From Clostridiales bacterium (GTDB lineage Bacteria; Bacillota; Clostridia; Oscillospirales; Acutalibacteraceae), in contig DXYG01000013.1 of NCBI GenBank assembly GCA_019415925.1, positions 1-43,725 of the forward strand: a stretch of DNA of 43,725 nt, in the 5' to 3' direction. A program made the translations under genes and the position numbers. The first letter of the stretch is position 1. Each line of letters opens with the position of its first letter. This document shows positions 15,798 to 24,758 of this stretch, in pieces. The notes under the pieces are model-generated. The model saw nothing but the letters and a program-made list of their open reading frames with translations, was not told where the DNA came from and did not search any database.

Positions 15798-17025
15798 AAA
15801 GGTAGTTGTAATCGGCGCAGGTGCTTCAGGCTTAATAGCGTCGGGTTTTGCCGCAGAGAACGGCGCAAAGGTAACGCTGATTGAAAAAAATAAGCGTGTC
15901 GGCAGAAAAATTATGATAACGGGCAAGGGCAGATGCAACGTAACAAATAATTGTGACGTTCAGAATTTTATCCGCAACGTACCCGTAAACGGCAGATTCC
16001 TATATTCTGCACTCAACGGCTTTACTCCGCAGGATGCAATGGACTTTTTCAAACAGCTCGGACTGCCGCTTAAAACCGAGAGAGGAAACAGGGTTTTCCC
16101 GATGTCAGACAAGGCTGTTGACGTTGTCGATGCTCTGCACGATTTTGTGCTTGATAAGGGCTGTAAAATCGTCTGCGATAGTGCAGTTTCACTTATAATT
16201 GAAAATAACGGGATAATCGGCGTAAAGTGCGAAAACGAAACGTATTATGCCGACAGCGTAATAATCTGCTGCGGAGGAAAAAGCTATCCGCTTACAGGCT
16301 CAACAGGTGACGGTTACACGCTTGCCAAGCAGGCAGGTCACACCGTAACCGAGCTTAAGCCCTCGCTTGTACCGCTTGAAAGCAAAAATCCCGACTGCAA
16401 ATCAATGCAGGGCTTGTCGCTTAAAAATGTATCGCTGAAAATTGTTGATAATAAATCTCAGAAAGCAGTCTATTCCGATTTCGGAGAAATGCTGTTTACT
16501 CATTTTGGAATGAGCGGTCCGATGATTCTGTCGGCAAGCTCGCAAATCCGTGATATTACCGACGGCAAATACACCGCCGTAATTGATTTAAAGCCTGCAT
16601 TGTCGCCCGAACAGCTTGATAAAAGACTGCAAAATGATTTCAGGGAAAACTCAAATAAAGACGTTTCAAATTCATTTTCAAAGCTTTTGCCGAGAAAGAT
16701 TATAGTTCCCGTTTTAAAACGCTGGGGAGTGCCCTTTGACAAAAAGTGCAACTCTGTTACAAAGGAAGAACGCAGAAGACTCTGCGAAATTCTCAAAGAA
16801 TTTACCTTTGAAATAAGCGGTTTCCGCCCTATTGAGGAGGCAATAATCACCTCAGGCGGTGTAAAAACCGGCGAAATCAATCCCAAGACTATGGAAAGCA
16901 AGCTTGTAAAAGGCTTGTATTTTGCAGGAGAGGTTATCGACTGCGACGCTTATACAGGCGGTTTTAATTTGCAGATTGCCTGGAGCACAGGCAGACTTGC
17001 AGGAATTTCCGCTGCTGAACTTTAA
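15787..17025 (+). CDS. BaiN/HI0933-like NAD(P)/FAD-dependent flavoprotein
   Basis: A 412-residue flavoprotein of the HI0933/BaiN family. FAD-binding GxGxxG is at the N-terminus (VIGAGASGLIASGFAAENG), followed by KRVGRKIMITGKGRCNVTN, and the C-terminal FAD motif GLYFAGEVIDCDAYTGGFN with LQIAWSTGRLAG. Some members reduce bile acid intermediates (BaiN of Clostridium scindens), but most are uncharacterised housekeeping paralogues, so a bile-acid role should not be assumed. It overlaps the regulator gene by 11 bp and has only a weak Shine-Dalgarno site, suggesting translational coupling. It precedes cmk, a neighbourhood seen in many Clostridia. Confidence 0.9.
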   Translation: MLSKKVVVIGAGASGLIASGFAAENGAKVTLIEKNKRVGRKIMITGKGRCNVTNNCDVQNFIRNVPVNGRFLYSALNGFTPQDAMDFFKQLGLPLKTERGNRVFPMSDKAVDVVDALHDFVLDKGCKIVCDSAVSLIIENNGIIGVKCENETYYADSVIICCGGKSYPLTGSTGDGYTLAKQAGHTVTELKPSLVPLESKNPDCKSMQGLSLKNVSLKIVDNKSQKAVYSDFGEMLFTHFGMSGPMILSASSQIRDITDGKYTAVIDLKPALSPEQLDKRLQNDFRENSNKDVSNSFSKLLPRKIIVPVLKRWGVPFDKKCNSVTKEERRRLCEILKEFTFEISGFRPIEEAIITSGGVKTGEINPKTMESKLVKGLYFAGEVIDCDAYTGGFNLQIAWSTGRLAGISAAEL

Positions 17026-17056
17026 ATAGATTTAACTTTTTGAAAGGATGAAATAA

Positions 17057-17725
17057 ATGTCAGTTGCAATAGCACTTGACGGACCTGCGGGAGCAGGAAA
17101 GTCCTCAATTGCAAAGAGAGCCTCAAAAGCTCTTGACTTTATCTATGTTGACACAGGCGCACTTTACCGCACAATCGGACTTGCGGCTACACGAAAGGGC
17201 GTTGAGCCAAAACCGTCACTTGAAGTTGAAAAGCTGTTAAGTGAAATTACCGTTGACCTTACCTTTAACGATAAGGGCGAGCAGATTGTTCTGCTTGACG
17301 GCGAGGACGTTTCGGGGCTTATCCGAACTCCCGAGGCTTCTATGATGGCGTCAAAAATTTCAGCCGTTCCGTCGGTAAGAGCATATCTTCTCGACTTGCA
17401 GAGGAATATGGCAAAATCGCACAACGTAATTATGGACGGACGTGACATCGGAACAGTAGTTTTACCTGATGCAAAGGTAAAAATCTTCCTAACCGCATCT
17501 CCTGAAGCGAGGGCACAGCGCAGATATAAGGAGCTTTGTGAAAAGGGAATGGACGTAAAATACGAGGACATTTTAAACGATGTAATCACACGTGACTATA
17601 ACGATACTCACCGAGAAACTGCTCCGCTTAAGCCTGCCGAGGACTGTGTAACGGTAGACACAACCGAGCTTGATTTTGAACAGTCGGTTGAAAAAATAAT
17701 ATCTGTAATAAAGGAGAATATCTGA
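17057..17725 (+). CDS. cmk: Cytidylate kinase
   Basis: Phosphorylates CMP and dCMP with ATP. P-loop GPAGAGKSS is at residues 10-18, followed by the family's YVDTGALYRT, the MMASKISAVPSVR segment and MDGRDIGTVVLPDA. The 222-residue length matches the Firmicute form. GAAAGGATG lies upstream of the ATG. The stop overlaps the start of plsC (TGATG), so kinase and acyltransferase are coupled. Confidence 0.97.
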   Translation: MSVAIALDGPAGAGKSSIAKRASKALDFIYVDTGALYRTIGLAATRKGVEPKPSLEVEKLLSEITVDLTFNDKGEQIVLLDGEDVSGLIRTPEASMMASKISAVPSVRAYLLDLQRNMAKSHNVIMDGRDIGTVVLPDAKVKIFLTASPEARAQRRYKELCEKGMDVKYEDILNDVITRDYNDTHRETAPLKPAEDCVTVDTTELDFEQSVEKIISVIKENI

Positions 17726-18357
17726 TGGGACAATCCAAAGTTCTCTATGCAATCGGCAGAGTGGTCTGCACACCGATTTTCAAGCTGTTTTACAGATACA
17801 AGCCGATTAATAATCACACAATCCCCGAAAAGGGAGGCTTTATTGTTGCAAGTAATCACCTTTCGTTTTCCGACCCCGTTCTGCTCGGTCTTTGCCAGAA
17901 ACGCAGACTCTATTTTATGGCAAAATCAGAGCTTTTCCGCAACAAAGCTTTTGCTGTTTTAATTCGTGCTCTCGGTGCTTTTCCTGTTGAAAGGGGAGCA
18001 GGCGACAACAAGGCTATCAAGACAGGCGAGGATTTGATAAAAGACGGCGAAATAATGACGATTTTCCTCGAGGGCGGAAGAACAAAAACAGGCGAGCTTA
18101 TGCGTCCGAGAAGCGGCTGTGCTCTCGTTGCACAGCAAATGCAGGTGCCCGTAATTCCTGCCTGCATAACCGTTGTCGGCAATCCTAAGCACACCTTTGC
18201 AAAGCGTGTAATTCACTTTGGCGAGCCGCTTACTCCCGAAGAGCTTGGTCTTACCCCCGACGGCGGCAGACGTGAGCTTAAAGACGCTTCAAACCGCATT
18301 ATGGCGGAAATCAAAAAGATGAGGGAGCAGGATTTGCGTGAATATAAGAAAGGCTGA
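17725..18357 (+). CDS. plsC: 1-acyl-sn-glycerol-3-phosphate acyltransferase
   Basis: Adds the second acyl chain to lysophosphatidate, giving phosphatidic acid at the membrane. The catalytic HX4D is His45...Asp50 in SNHLSFSDP; the glycerol-phosphate binding motif is EGGRT at 116-120 and the VPVIPACITV motif follows. Length 210 residues, normal. It overlaps cmk by 1 bp and the next gene, ispH, by 20 bp in a different frame. Confidence 0.95.
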   Translation: MGQSKVLYAIGRVVCTPIFKLFYRYKPINNHTIPEKGGFIVASNHLSFSDPVLLGLCQKRRLYFMAKSELFRNKAFAVLIRALGAFPVERGAGDNKAIKTGEDLIKDGEIMTIFLEGGRTKTGELMRPRSGCALVAQQMQVPVIPACITVVGNPKHTFAKRVIHFGEPLTPEELGLTPDGGRRELKDASNRIMAEIKKMREQDLREYKKG

Positions 18358-20350
18358 TTCTGCCGGTTTTTGCTTCGGCGTAAACCGTGCAATAAAAATG
18401 GTAGAAGAACTGCTCGACCAAAATTATAAGGTCTGCACCCTCGGACCGATAATCCACAATATGGAGGTTGTCCGTGAGCTTGAACAGCGAGGCTGTCGTC
18501 CGGTTGACTCTGTTGACGAGCTTAATGACGGCGAAATCCTCGTAATACGTTCCCACGGAGTTCCTCAGTCGGTGATTGACGAGCTTGAAAAAAAAGGTAT
18601 AGACTATAAGGACGCAACCTGTCCGTTTGTCAAAAAAATACACAAAACGGTGTCATCGGCCGACCCCGAAAACGACGTTGTACTTATAGCAGGAAACAAA
18701 AAACACCCTGAGGTATGCGGCATAATCGGTCACTGCAAAGCCGAGTGTCACACCTTCAATAACGAGGAAGAACTCGATGAGGTTCTCTCTATTATTCTAA
18801 AATCGAATAATAAACAGGTGTTAGTTGTTGCACAAACCACTTTTGACACAAAAGAATGGAAAAAATGTATAAAAAAGATAAAAAAGCTATGTACAAACGC
18901 GAAAATATTTGATACAATATGTAATGCTACGTCAGTTAGGCAAACCGAAGCGGATGCAATAGCGGCAACTTCTGACTTTATGATTGTTATTGGAGACAGG
19001 CACAGCTCAAACACGGGCAAGCTTTTTGACATCTGTAAAAAGCAGTGTCTTAACACCGTACTTATCGAAACGGCAAGCGAGCTTGACTATTCAAAAGTTA
19101 GGTCGGCAAAAAACATAGGCGTAACTGCAGGTGCGTCAACACCTGCAAGGATAATAAAGGAGGTACTGGATACAATGAGTGAAATTAAATCCGGTGAAAC
19201 AAATTTTGAAGAATCTTTTGAGGAGTTACTTGAAGAATCCCTCAAAAACTTAAATACAAACGAGAGGGTAATGGGTACAGTGCTCAGCATTGCGCCCAAC
19301 GAGGTTCAGGTTGACGTCGGCAGAAAGCAGACAGGAATCATTCCTGCTTCTGAGCTTTCAAACGACCCCAATGCAAATCCTGAGGACGTTGTTAAGGTTG
19401 GCGACGAAATTGAGCTTCTCATTATGAAGACAAACGATCAGGAAGGCACAATTATGCTTTCAAAGCGCAGAGTAGACGCTCAGAAGGGCTGGGAGGAGCT
19501 TCAGGATAAGGTTGACTCTCAGGAAATTCTCACAAGCAAGGTTACAGAGGCTGTTAAGGGCGGCGTAATCGTTCTTTATAACGGCGTCAGAGTATTCATC
19601 CCTGCATCACAGGCTACAGCTACCCGTGACGAGAGCCTTGAGGATCTCGTAGGTCAGGATGTTGACTTCAGACTTATCGAGGTTTCACAGCACGGCAGAC
19701 GCAGAAGAGCAATCGGCTCAATCCGCAGCGTACTCAAAGAGCAGAGAGCTGCTCAGCGTGAAGAGTTCTGGAAAACCTGCGAAATCGGCAAGCGTTACAA
19801 GGGCGTTGTTAAGTCGCTCACAAGCTACGGCGCATTTGTTGACCTCGGCGGCGTATTCGGTATGATTCACATTTCCGAGCTTTCATGGACTCACATCAAG
19901 CACCCCAGCGAGGTTGTTAACGTTGGCGATACTGTTGACGTTTATGTAAAGGACATCAACGAGGAAACAAAGAAGATTTCTCTCGGCTTCAAGAACGCTG
20001 AGGACAATCCCTGGGAAATCCTCAAGAACAACTATCCCGAGGGTACAGTTGTTAAGGCTACAATCGTTGGTCTTACTACTTTCGGCGCATTTGCAAACAT
20101 CATCCCCGGCATTGACGGTCTTATCCACATTTCGCAGATTGCCAACAAGAGAATCGACAAGCCCGCTGACGTTCTTAAGGTTGGCGAAGTTGTTGACGCT
20201 AAGATTACAGCAATCGACTTTGACAAGAAGCGTGTAAGCCTTTCAATGCGTGCACTTCTTCCTGAGGACGAGCAGGCTCCCGTAAAGGAAACTGCACCTG
20301 TAGAAGAAGCTGCTGAAACAGAAGAAGCTCCGGCAGCGGATGCTGAATAA
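18338..20350 (+). CDS. ispH: Fused IspH (HMBPP reductase) and ribosomal protein S1-like protein
   Basis: N-terminal part (1-280) is the last enzyme of the MEP pathway, making IPP and DMAPP with a 4Fe-4S cluster. Cluster cysteines Cys12, Cys95 and Cys195 and the substrate histidines His40, His73 and His123 are present. The C-terminal part has four S1 RNA-binding domains, roughly 309-378, 395-460, 478-550 and 563-635, the last two ending in the typical GMIHISEL and GLIHISQI. It finishes with an acidic Ala/Glu tail. This fusion is known in Clostridia. The start is GTG, inside the end of plsC. An in-frame ATG at 19175 with AAAGGAGGT upstream lies at the domain junction and could give a separate S1 protein. 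Confidence 0.95.
   Translation: MNIRKADSAGFCFGVNRAIKMVEELLDQNYKVCTLGPIIHNMEVVRELEQRGCRPVDSVDELNDGEILVIRSHGVPQSVIDELEKKGIDYKDATCPFVKKIHKTVSSADPENDVVLIAGNKKHPEVCGIIGHCKAECHTFNNEEELDEVLSIILKSNNKQVLVVAQTTFDTKEWKKCIKKIKKLCTNAKIFDTICNATSVRQTEADAIAATSDFMIVIGDRHSSNTGKLFDICKKQCLNTVLIETASELDYSKVRSAKNIGVTAGASTPARIIKEVLDTMSEIKSGETNFEESFEELLEESLKNLNTNERVMGTVLSIAPNEVQVDVGRKQTGIIPASELSNDPNANPEDVVKVGDEIELLIMKTNDQEGTIMLSKRRVDAQKGWEELQDKVDSQEILTSKVTEAVKGGVIVLYNGVRVFIPASQATATRDESLEDLVGQDVDFRLIEVSQHGRRRRAIGSIRSVLKEQRAAQREEFWKTCEIGKRYKGVVKSLTSYGAFVDLGGVFGMIHISELSWTHIKHPSEVVNVGDTVDVYVKDINEETKKISLGFKNAEDNPWEILKNNYPEGTVVKATIVGLTTFGAFANIIPGIDGLIHISQIANKRIDKPADVLKVGEVVDAKITAIDFDKKRVSLSMRALLPEDEQAPVKETAPVEEAAETEEAPAADAE
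19156..19177 (+). promoter_or_regulatory. Candidate internal ribosome binding site at the IspH/S1 junction
   Basis: AAAGGAGGT (19156-19164) followed after 10 bases by ATG (19175), in frame as codon 280. The site separates the IspH domain from the S1 domains almost exactly. The same bases encode the conserved IKEV segment of IspH, so the match to the anti-Shine-Dalgarno sequence could be partly accidental. Confidence 0.5.
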
Positions 20351-20363
20351 TCAAACATAAAAC

Positions 20364-20389
20364 GGGCACCTTAACGGGTGCCCTATTTT
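20364..20389 (+). terminator. Terminator of the rpiR-ispH block
   Basis: GGGCACC (20364-20370) pairs with GGTGCCC (20377-20383) around TTAACG, followed by TATTTT. It starts 14 bp after the ispH-S1 stop. Confidence 0.85.
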
Positions 20390-20424
20390 CATAGTAAAAA
20401 GTATATAGTGAACGGAGGATTATT

Positions 20425-21000
20425 ATGACGCCGCAGGAAGAGTTTATTGCCATATATCAGGAACACATTACCCGTCAGGGTGCAGACGAGCTTTTGGAGT
20501 GGCTCAAACGCACCGACTTTTTCACCGCTCCTGCGAGCACAAAGTACCATTGTGCCTGTGAAAACGGACTTGTAATGCATTCTGTCAGCGTGTTCAACAC
20601 AATGATGGAAAAGCACTTTGACGAAGAAACCGATAATCTTGAAAGCTTTGCAATCTGCGGATTACTCCACGATTTGTGTAAGGCGCAGTTTTATAAGGTT
20701 TCAACCCGAAATGTCAAAAACGACCTCACAGGACAGTGGGAGAAGGTGCCTTATTACGCAATTGAGGACCAGTTTCCCTATGGTCACGGCGAAAAATCCG
20801 TATTTCTGATTGAGCGCAAAATGCACCTCAAAATTGACGAGGCAATGGCTATACGCTGGCATATGGGCGAATTCGGCGACAAAAACAGCAATGCAATAAG
20901 TCAGGCTTACGACCGCTATCCACTCGCTGTAAAGCTTCACCTTGCCGATTTGGAGTCAACCTTCCTGCGTGAAAAGGGAACTTCTGCGGTGAATAAATAA
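20425..21000 (+). CDS. HD-domain hydrolase
   Basis: A 191-residue protein with the HD phosphohydrolase metal ligands: His52 in VMHSVSV, His82-Asp83 in GLLHDLCK, His121 in YGHGEKS, His146 in RWHMGEF and Asp175 in HLADLES. The pattern of extra histidines suggests a two-metal HD site as in HDOD/HD-GYP-like or nucleotidase members. The substrate is unknown; nucleotides are common for this class. GGAGG is 7 bases before the ATG. It lies 49 bp before ligA and may share a transcript with it. Confidence 0.85.
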   Translation: MTPQEEFIAIYQEHITRQGADELLEWLKRTDFFTAPASTKYHCACENGLVMHSVSVFNTMMEKHFDEETDNLESFAICGLLHDLCKAQFYKVSTRNVKNDLTGQWEKVPYYAIEDQFPYGHGEKSVFLIERKMHLKIDEAMAIRWHMGEFGDKNSNAISQAYDRYPLAVKLHLADLESTFLREKGTSAVNK

Positions 21001-21049
21001 TTCTGAATTAGAATTATAATAACAGTCAAAAATCTTTCGGAGTGAAAAT

Positions 21050-23032
21050 ATGGATATTATTTCGGCTGAAAGCCGTATAAAAGAGCTTACAAAACAGCTC
21101 AACTACCACAATAATTTATATTACAATATGGACGAGCCTGAAATTTCGGACTTTGAATACGATCAAATGCTCAGAGAGCTTGAAAATCTTGAAAAGCAGT
21201 TTCCGTCGCTTAAATCACCCTTGTCACCGACAAACAGAGTAGGCGGCAGCGCAGGCGAAAAATTTTCTCCTGTAACTCATACCGTCGTTATGGAAAGTCT
21301 GCACGACAGCTTTTCTCACGATGAACTGCGTGATTTTGACCGCAAGGTGCGTGAGGTTTCGCCGAATGTTCAGTACGTGGTTGAACCCAAATTTGACGGT
21401 TTGTCGGTTTCCTGTGAATACGAAAACGGTGTATTTGTGCGTGGCTCAACCAGAGGTGACGGCACAACAGGCGAGGACGTGACAGATAACCTTATGACAA
21501 TCAAAAGCCTGCCAAAGCGCATTGCCAATGCTCCCGAATATTTAGAGGTTCGTGGAGAGGTTTATATGTCGTTTGAAAGCTTTAACGAGCTTACAAAAAG
21601 TCAGGAGGAGAACGAAGAAAAGACCTTTAAAAATCCCCGTAATGCCGCCGCAGGCTCTCTGCGCCAGAAAAACGCAAAAATTACAGCACAGCGCAAGCTC
21701 GATATTTTTATTTTCAACATTCAGCAGGTTCGTGGCGCAGAGCTTACAACCCACAGCCAGAGCCTTAATTACCTGACAGAACTTGGTTTCCCGACAGCAT
21801 TTTATAATGTCTATGACGATATAGAGGACGTAATTTCAGAAATTGAGCGAATCGGCGATATGCGAGGAAGCTTTGATTATGCAATTGACGGTGCTGTTGT
21901 AAAGGTCAACAGCTTTGAAACACGCTCACTTCTCGGCAGTACAGCAAAATATCCGAAGTGGGCTGAAGCCTATAAATATCCGCCCGAGGAAAAGCCTACA
22001 AAGCTTCTGAATATTGAAATCAACGTTGGCAGAACGGGTGTTTTAACTCCCGTCGGAAACTTTGAGCCTGTTTTGCTTGCGGGAACAACAGTCAGCCGAG
22101 CAACGCTTCACAACAAGGATTTTATAGACGAAAAAGGTATATGCGTAGGCGATACGGTTATAATCCGCAAAGCAGGCGAGATTATCCCTGAAGTGCTTTC
22201 TGTTAAAGAGCACTGCGAAAATGCAGTACCCTTTGAATTTCCGTCACTTTGTCCGTCGTGCGGAAGTCCCGTTTCGCAGGACGAAGGAGAAGCCGCAATA
22301 CGTTGTACCAACACCGACTGTCCTGCACAGCTTATGCGCCACCTGATTCACTTTGTCGGCAGAGATGCAATGGACATAGACGGACTTGGTCCTGCCGTGC
22401 TTGAACAGCTTGTAAACGAGGGGCTTGTAAAATCCCCTGCCGATTTATACAGACTAAAAGCAGATGATATTTCAAGTCTTGAGCGAATGGCTGAAAAGTC
22501 GGCAAATAACCTGATTTCCGCTGTTGAAAAGTCAAAGGAAAACGAGCTTTACCGCCTTGTTTTTGCACTCGGAATCCGTAATATCGGACTCAAAGCGGCA
22601 AAATTGTTGTGCGAAAACTTCCCGACAATTGACGATATTATGAACGCCAAAGCCGCTGATTTTGAAACGATTGACGGCTTTGGTGAGGTAATGGCGCTGA
22701 GTATTGAAAATTACTTTTCACTTGACAGCACAAAGGAACTTATTTCCGATTTAAAATTGCTCGGACTTAAAATGAAGTCCCCTGCGCCTAAATCGGGCGG
22801 CGGAATTTTCAGCGGAAAAACCTTTGTATTAACAGGAACTCTTCCCACTATGAAGCGCAGTGAGGCTTCAAAGATAATTGAAGAAAACGGAGGAAAAACA
22901 AGCTCATCCGTTTCAAAAAAGACCTCTTATGTTCTTGCAGGTGAGGAAGCCGGAAGCAAGCTTACAAAGGCACAGTCACTCGGAATAACAATTATCACCG
23001 AGGACGAATTCAAGGCTATGATTGAAAAATAA
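21050..23032 (+). CDS. ligA: NAD-dependent DNA ligase
   Basis: Seals nicks in DNA during replication and repair using NAD+. Domain order: Ia domain (1-70), adenylation domain with the lysine nucleophile Lys114 in EPKFDG, OB-fold with GRTGVLTPVG, a four-cysteine zinc finger (CPSCG...CTNTDC, about 401-425), helix-hairpin-helix repeats (about 440-570) and a C-terminal BRCT domain (about 585-660, GKTFVLTGTL). At 660 residues it is complete. CGGAGTGA precedes the ATG. Its 3' end is closed by a 16-bp terminator stem. Confidence 0.98.
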   Translation: MDIISAESRIKELTKQLNYHNNLYYNMDEPEISDFEYDQMLRELENLEKQFPSLKSPLSPTNRVGGSAGEKFSPVTHTVVMESLHDSFSHDELRDFDRKVREVSPNVQYVVEPKFDGLSVSCEYENGVFVRGSTRGDGTTGEDVTDNLMTIKSLPKRIANAPEYLEVRGEVYMSFESFNELTKSQEENEEKTFKNPRNAAAGSLRQKNAKITAQRKLDIFIFNIQQVRGAELTTHSQSLNYLTELGFPTAFYNVYDDIEDVISEIERIGDMRGSFDYAIDGAVVKVNSFETRSLLGSTAKYPKWAEAYKYPPEEKPTKLLNIEINVGRTGVLTPVGNFEPVLLAGTTVSRATLHNKDFIDEKGICVGDTVIIRKAGEIIPEVLSVKEHCENAVPFEFPSLCPSCGSPVSQDEGEAAIRCTNTDCPAQLMRHLIHFVGRDAMDIDGLGPAVLEQLVNEGLVKSPADLYRLKADDISSLERMAEKSANNLISAVEKSKENELYRLVFALGIRNIGLKAAKLLCENFPTIDDIMNAKAADFETIDGFGEVMALSIENYFSLDSTKELISDLKLLGLKMKSPAPKSGGGIFSGKTFVLTGTLPTMKRSEASKIIEENGGKTSSSVSKKTSYVLAGEEAGSKLTKAQSLGITIITEDEFKAMIEK

Positions 23033-23064
23033 ATATTCCCAACACATTTCTTCAAAATAAACAA

Positions 23065-23113
23065 ATCCTTACATTTATAATTTTAGTAGCTTATAAATGT
23101 AAGGATGTTTTTT
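23065..23113 (+). terminator. ligA terminator, whose 3' arm contains the next gene's ribosome binding site
   Basis: A perfect 16-bp stem, 23065-23080 with 23091-23106, loop of 10 bases, followed by G and seven Ts. The 3' arm ends in TGTAAGGAT; its AAGGA is 8 bases upstream of the ATG at 23114. A folded terminator would therefore both stop transcription and hide the site from ribosomes. Confidence 0.9.
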
Positions 23114-23272
23114 ATGTATGAAATTTTGATAATCGTCGGTATAATAACTTTAATTTCGGCTTTAATTGCCGCATTTTCGTTTTTGGTAAAACATATCATA
23201 AATATTGTTTGGACAAAATGCAAACACGTAAAGCCGAAAATTATAATCTATCATCGCAAAAGGAATGAATAA
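23114..23272 (+). CDS. Putative 52-residue single-span membrane peptide
   Basis: A short frame not matching any family I know. Residues 3-25 are strongly hydrophobic (IL, IV, II, LI, AL repeats ending in AAFSFLV), followed by a basic tail with a KCKHVKPK stretch and a HRKRNE end. The shape, a single membrane span and a cationic tail, is shared by many small membrane proteins, including some type I toxins. The Shine-Dalgarno AAGGA is well placed but lies in the ligA terminator stem. No promoter is evident between terminator and ATG, so it would need read-through. It may be a chance frame; codon use is AT-rich. Confidence 0.4.
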   Translation: MYEILIIVGIITLISALIAAFSFLVKHIINIVWTKCKHVKPKIIIYHRKRNE

Positions 23273-23278
23273 GATACG

Positions 23279-23533
23279 CTATATCTTCTCTAATGCCTCT
23301 TCAAGAGCATTTGCAAGCTGGTCGGGGCAGGAAGTACCTCTGCCTCGGCAGTCAATTCCTTTCATTCTCTTGATTGCTTCTTCTGCGTTCATACCCTTGA
23401 CAAGCTCGCAGATACCCGTTGTGTTGCCTGCACAGCCGCCTATGATTTCGCAGTTTGTTATAACTCCGTTTTCGTCAAGCTCAACGTTCATCTGTCTTGA
23501 ACAAACGCCGTGGGGAATATATGTGTGTGTCAT
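23279..23533 (-). CDS. TSCPD-domain protein (TIGR03905-like)
   Basis: An 84-residue protein with the TSCPD signature: conserved cysteines in HGVCSRQM, GGCAGNTTGICELV and DCRGRGTSCPDQLA. The same domain is found at the end of adenosylcobalamin-dependent ribonucleotide reductases, where it is thought to bind metal; stand-alone members have no assigned function. AGAGGTC lies upstream of the ATG. It is a single gene on the minus strand, convergent with the membrane peptide and 6 bp from its stop. Confidence 0.9.
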   Translation of the reverse strand: MTHTYIPHGVCSRQMNVELDENGVITNCEIIGGCAGNTTGICELVKGMNAEEAIKRMKGIDCRGRGTSCPDQLANALEEALEKI

Positions 23534-23635
23534 ACTATCGACCTCTTTCTGAATCTTTTGTTATTATGTTAACACAGTTTTTCAAAAAAATCTATATAAT
23601 TCTATTTTTTTATTTTGAAATACAAAAACTTATGT

Positions 23636-23641
23636 TATACT
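23636..23641 (+). promoter_or_regulatory. Probable -10 box of the dnaD-dnaC operon
   Basis: TATACT preceded by TGT (extended -10). A TTGAAA lies 15 bases upstream, a short spacer, so the extended element is probably what makes it active. The ATG follows at 23669 after AAAGGATG. Confidence 0.5.
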
Positions 23642-23668
23642 AATAGATAGATAAAGGATGTAGATATA

Positions 23669-24742
23669 ATGTCAATTAAAATAAATCTCGGAGCGTGGAG
23701 CTCTGTTTTCGCAGTACCATCAAAAATTGTCGATGAGGGACTGAAATTTTCAGACGGTGTAAAGCTCAAGGTTTTGCTTTACGTTCTGCGTAATAGCGGA
23801 AATGAACTTACCGACAGCGACATTTCAGCGGCAACAGGCGTAAATGTAACCGATATTCCCGAAGCACTTGAATACTGGGTGAGTATGGGGATTTTGGAGA
23901 AGAGCGAAAATGAATACAAGCCTGTTCAGGCTGTAGCTGATGAAAGAGAAAATTATAATTCTGTACCGGAAAAAATATCAATCAATAATTCTAATAAAGA
24001 AATAAAACAAGAAGATAATTCTAAAATAGAAAATAAAGCGGCGTCAGTCGAAGAAATTTCAAACGAGGTAGAATCTGCAAAACAGCGTTTTACCGTAACA
24101 CGTCCTCAGAAGCCCGATTATGTTTTCACCTCACAGCGACTTGCAGTTGACAAGGACCTGAAAATTCTTGTAGGCGAGGCGCAGACGGCACTCGGCAAGG
24201 TACTCTCAAATTCCGACATTTCAACGCTTTTAATGCTCAAAGACACCTGCGGCTTGCCGCTTGACGTAATTCTTATGCTGATTCAGTATTGTATCAGCAT
24301 CGACAAAGGCAATATGCGAGCAATTGAAAAAATCGGAATCGGCTGGGCAGACGAGGGAATAGACACGCTCGAGGCGGCTGACGACAAAATCCGCAAAGTA
24401 AAGCAGATGAATAAGAATTTTTCGGTTGTTTCCTCTGCATTCGGACTGAAAAACGCAGGCTCGCCCACGAAAAAACAGCTTGAATACAGTGAAAAGTGGG
24501 TGGCTGAATGGAAATTCTCTTCCGAAATGCTGCGTGAAGCATACGAGAGGTGTGTTGACAGCAAGGGTGCAATGAAGTTCAGCTATATCGACGGAATTTT
24601 AAAGCGCTGGAACAGCAACGGGATAAAGAACAAAAAAGAGCTTGAAAGCTTTGAAAACTCTAAAAATAAGAATAACGGTACGAGAAAAGCCTCGTACAAC
24701 ATTGACGAGCTTGATAAAATTGATACTCTTGATGATTTTTAA
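23669..24742 (+). CDS. DnaD-like replication protein
   Basis: A 357-residue primosome-type protein. The N-terminal winged-helix (DDBH1-like) region spans about residues 1-85 (LKVLLYVLRNSGNELTDSDI...), a charged linker rich in Asn, Lys and Glu covers about 90-145, and two DnaD (DDBH2) repeats follow at about 165-240 and 265-320, the second with the YIDGILKRWNSNGI motif that binds single-stranded DNA in this family. It directly precedes the helicase loader, so the two probably cooperate in loading DnaB at origins or stalled forks. GC drops in the linker, as expected for disordered sequence. Confidence 0.9.
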   Translation: MSIKINLGAWSSVFAVPSKIVDEGLKFSDGVKLKVLLYVLRNSGNELTDSDISAATGVNVTDIPEALEYWVSMGILEKSENEYKPVQAVADERENYNSVPEKISINNSNKEIKQEDNSKIENKAASVEEISNEVESAKQRFTVTRPQKPDYVFTSQRLAVDKDLKILVGEAQTALGKVLSNSDISTLLMLKDTCGLPLDVILMLIQYCISIDKGNMRAIEKIGIGWADEGIDTLEAADDKIRKVKQMNKNFSVVSSAFGLKNAGSPTKKQLEYSEKWVAEWKFSSEMLREAYERCVDSKGAMKFSYIDGILKRWNSNGIKNKKELESFENSKNKNNGTRKASYNIDELDKIDTLDDF

Positions 24743-24758
24743 AAAGCAGGTGATTTAA

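Noticed and set aside
15787..17025. Bile-acid 7-dehydroxylation function for the BaiN-like flavoprotein
   Set aside because: No other bai genes are nearby and the gene sits with cmk, plsC and ispH, where housekeeping homologues are common.
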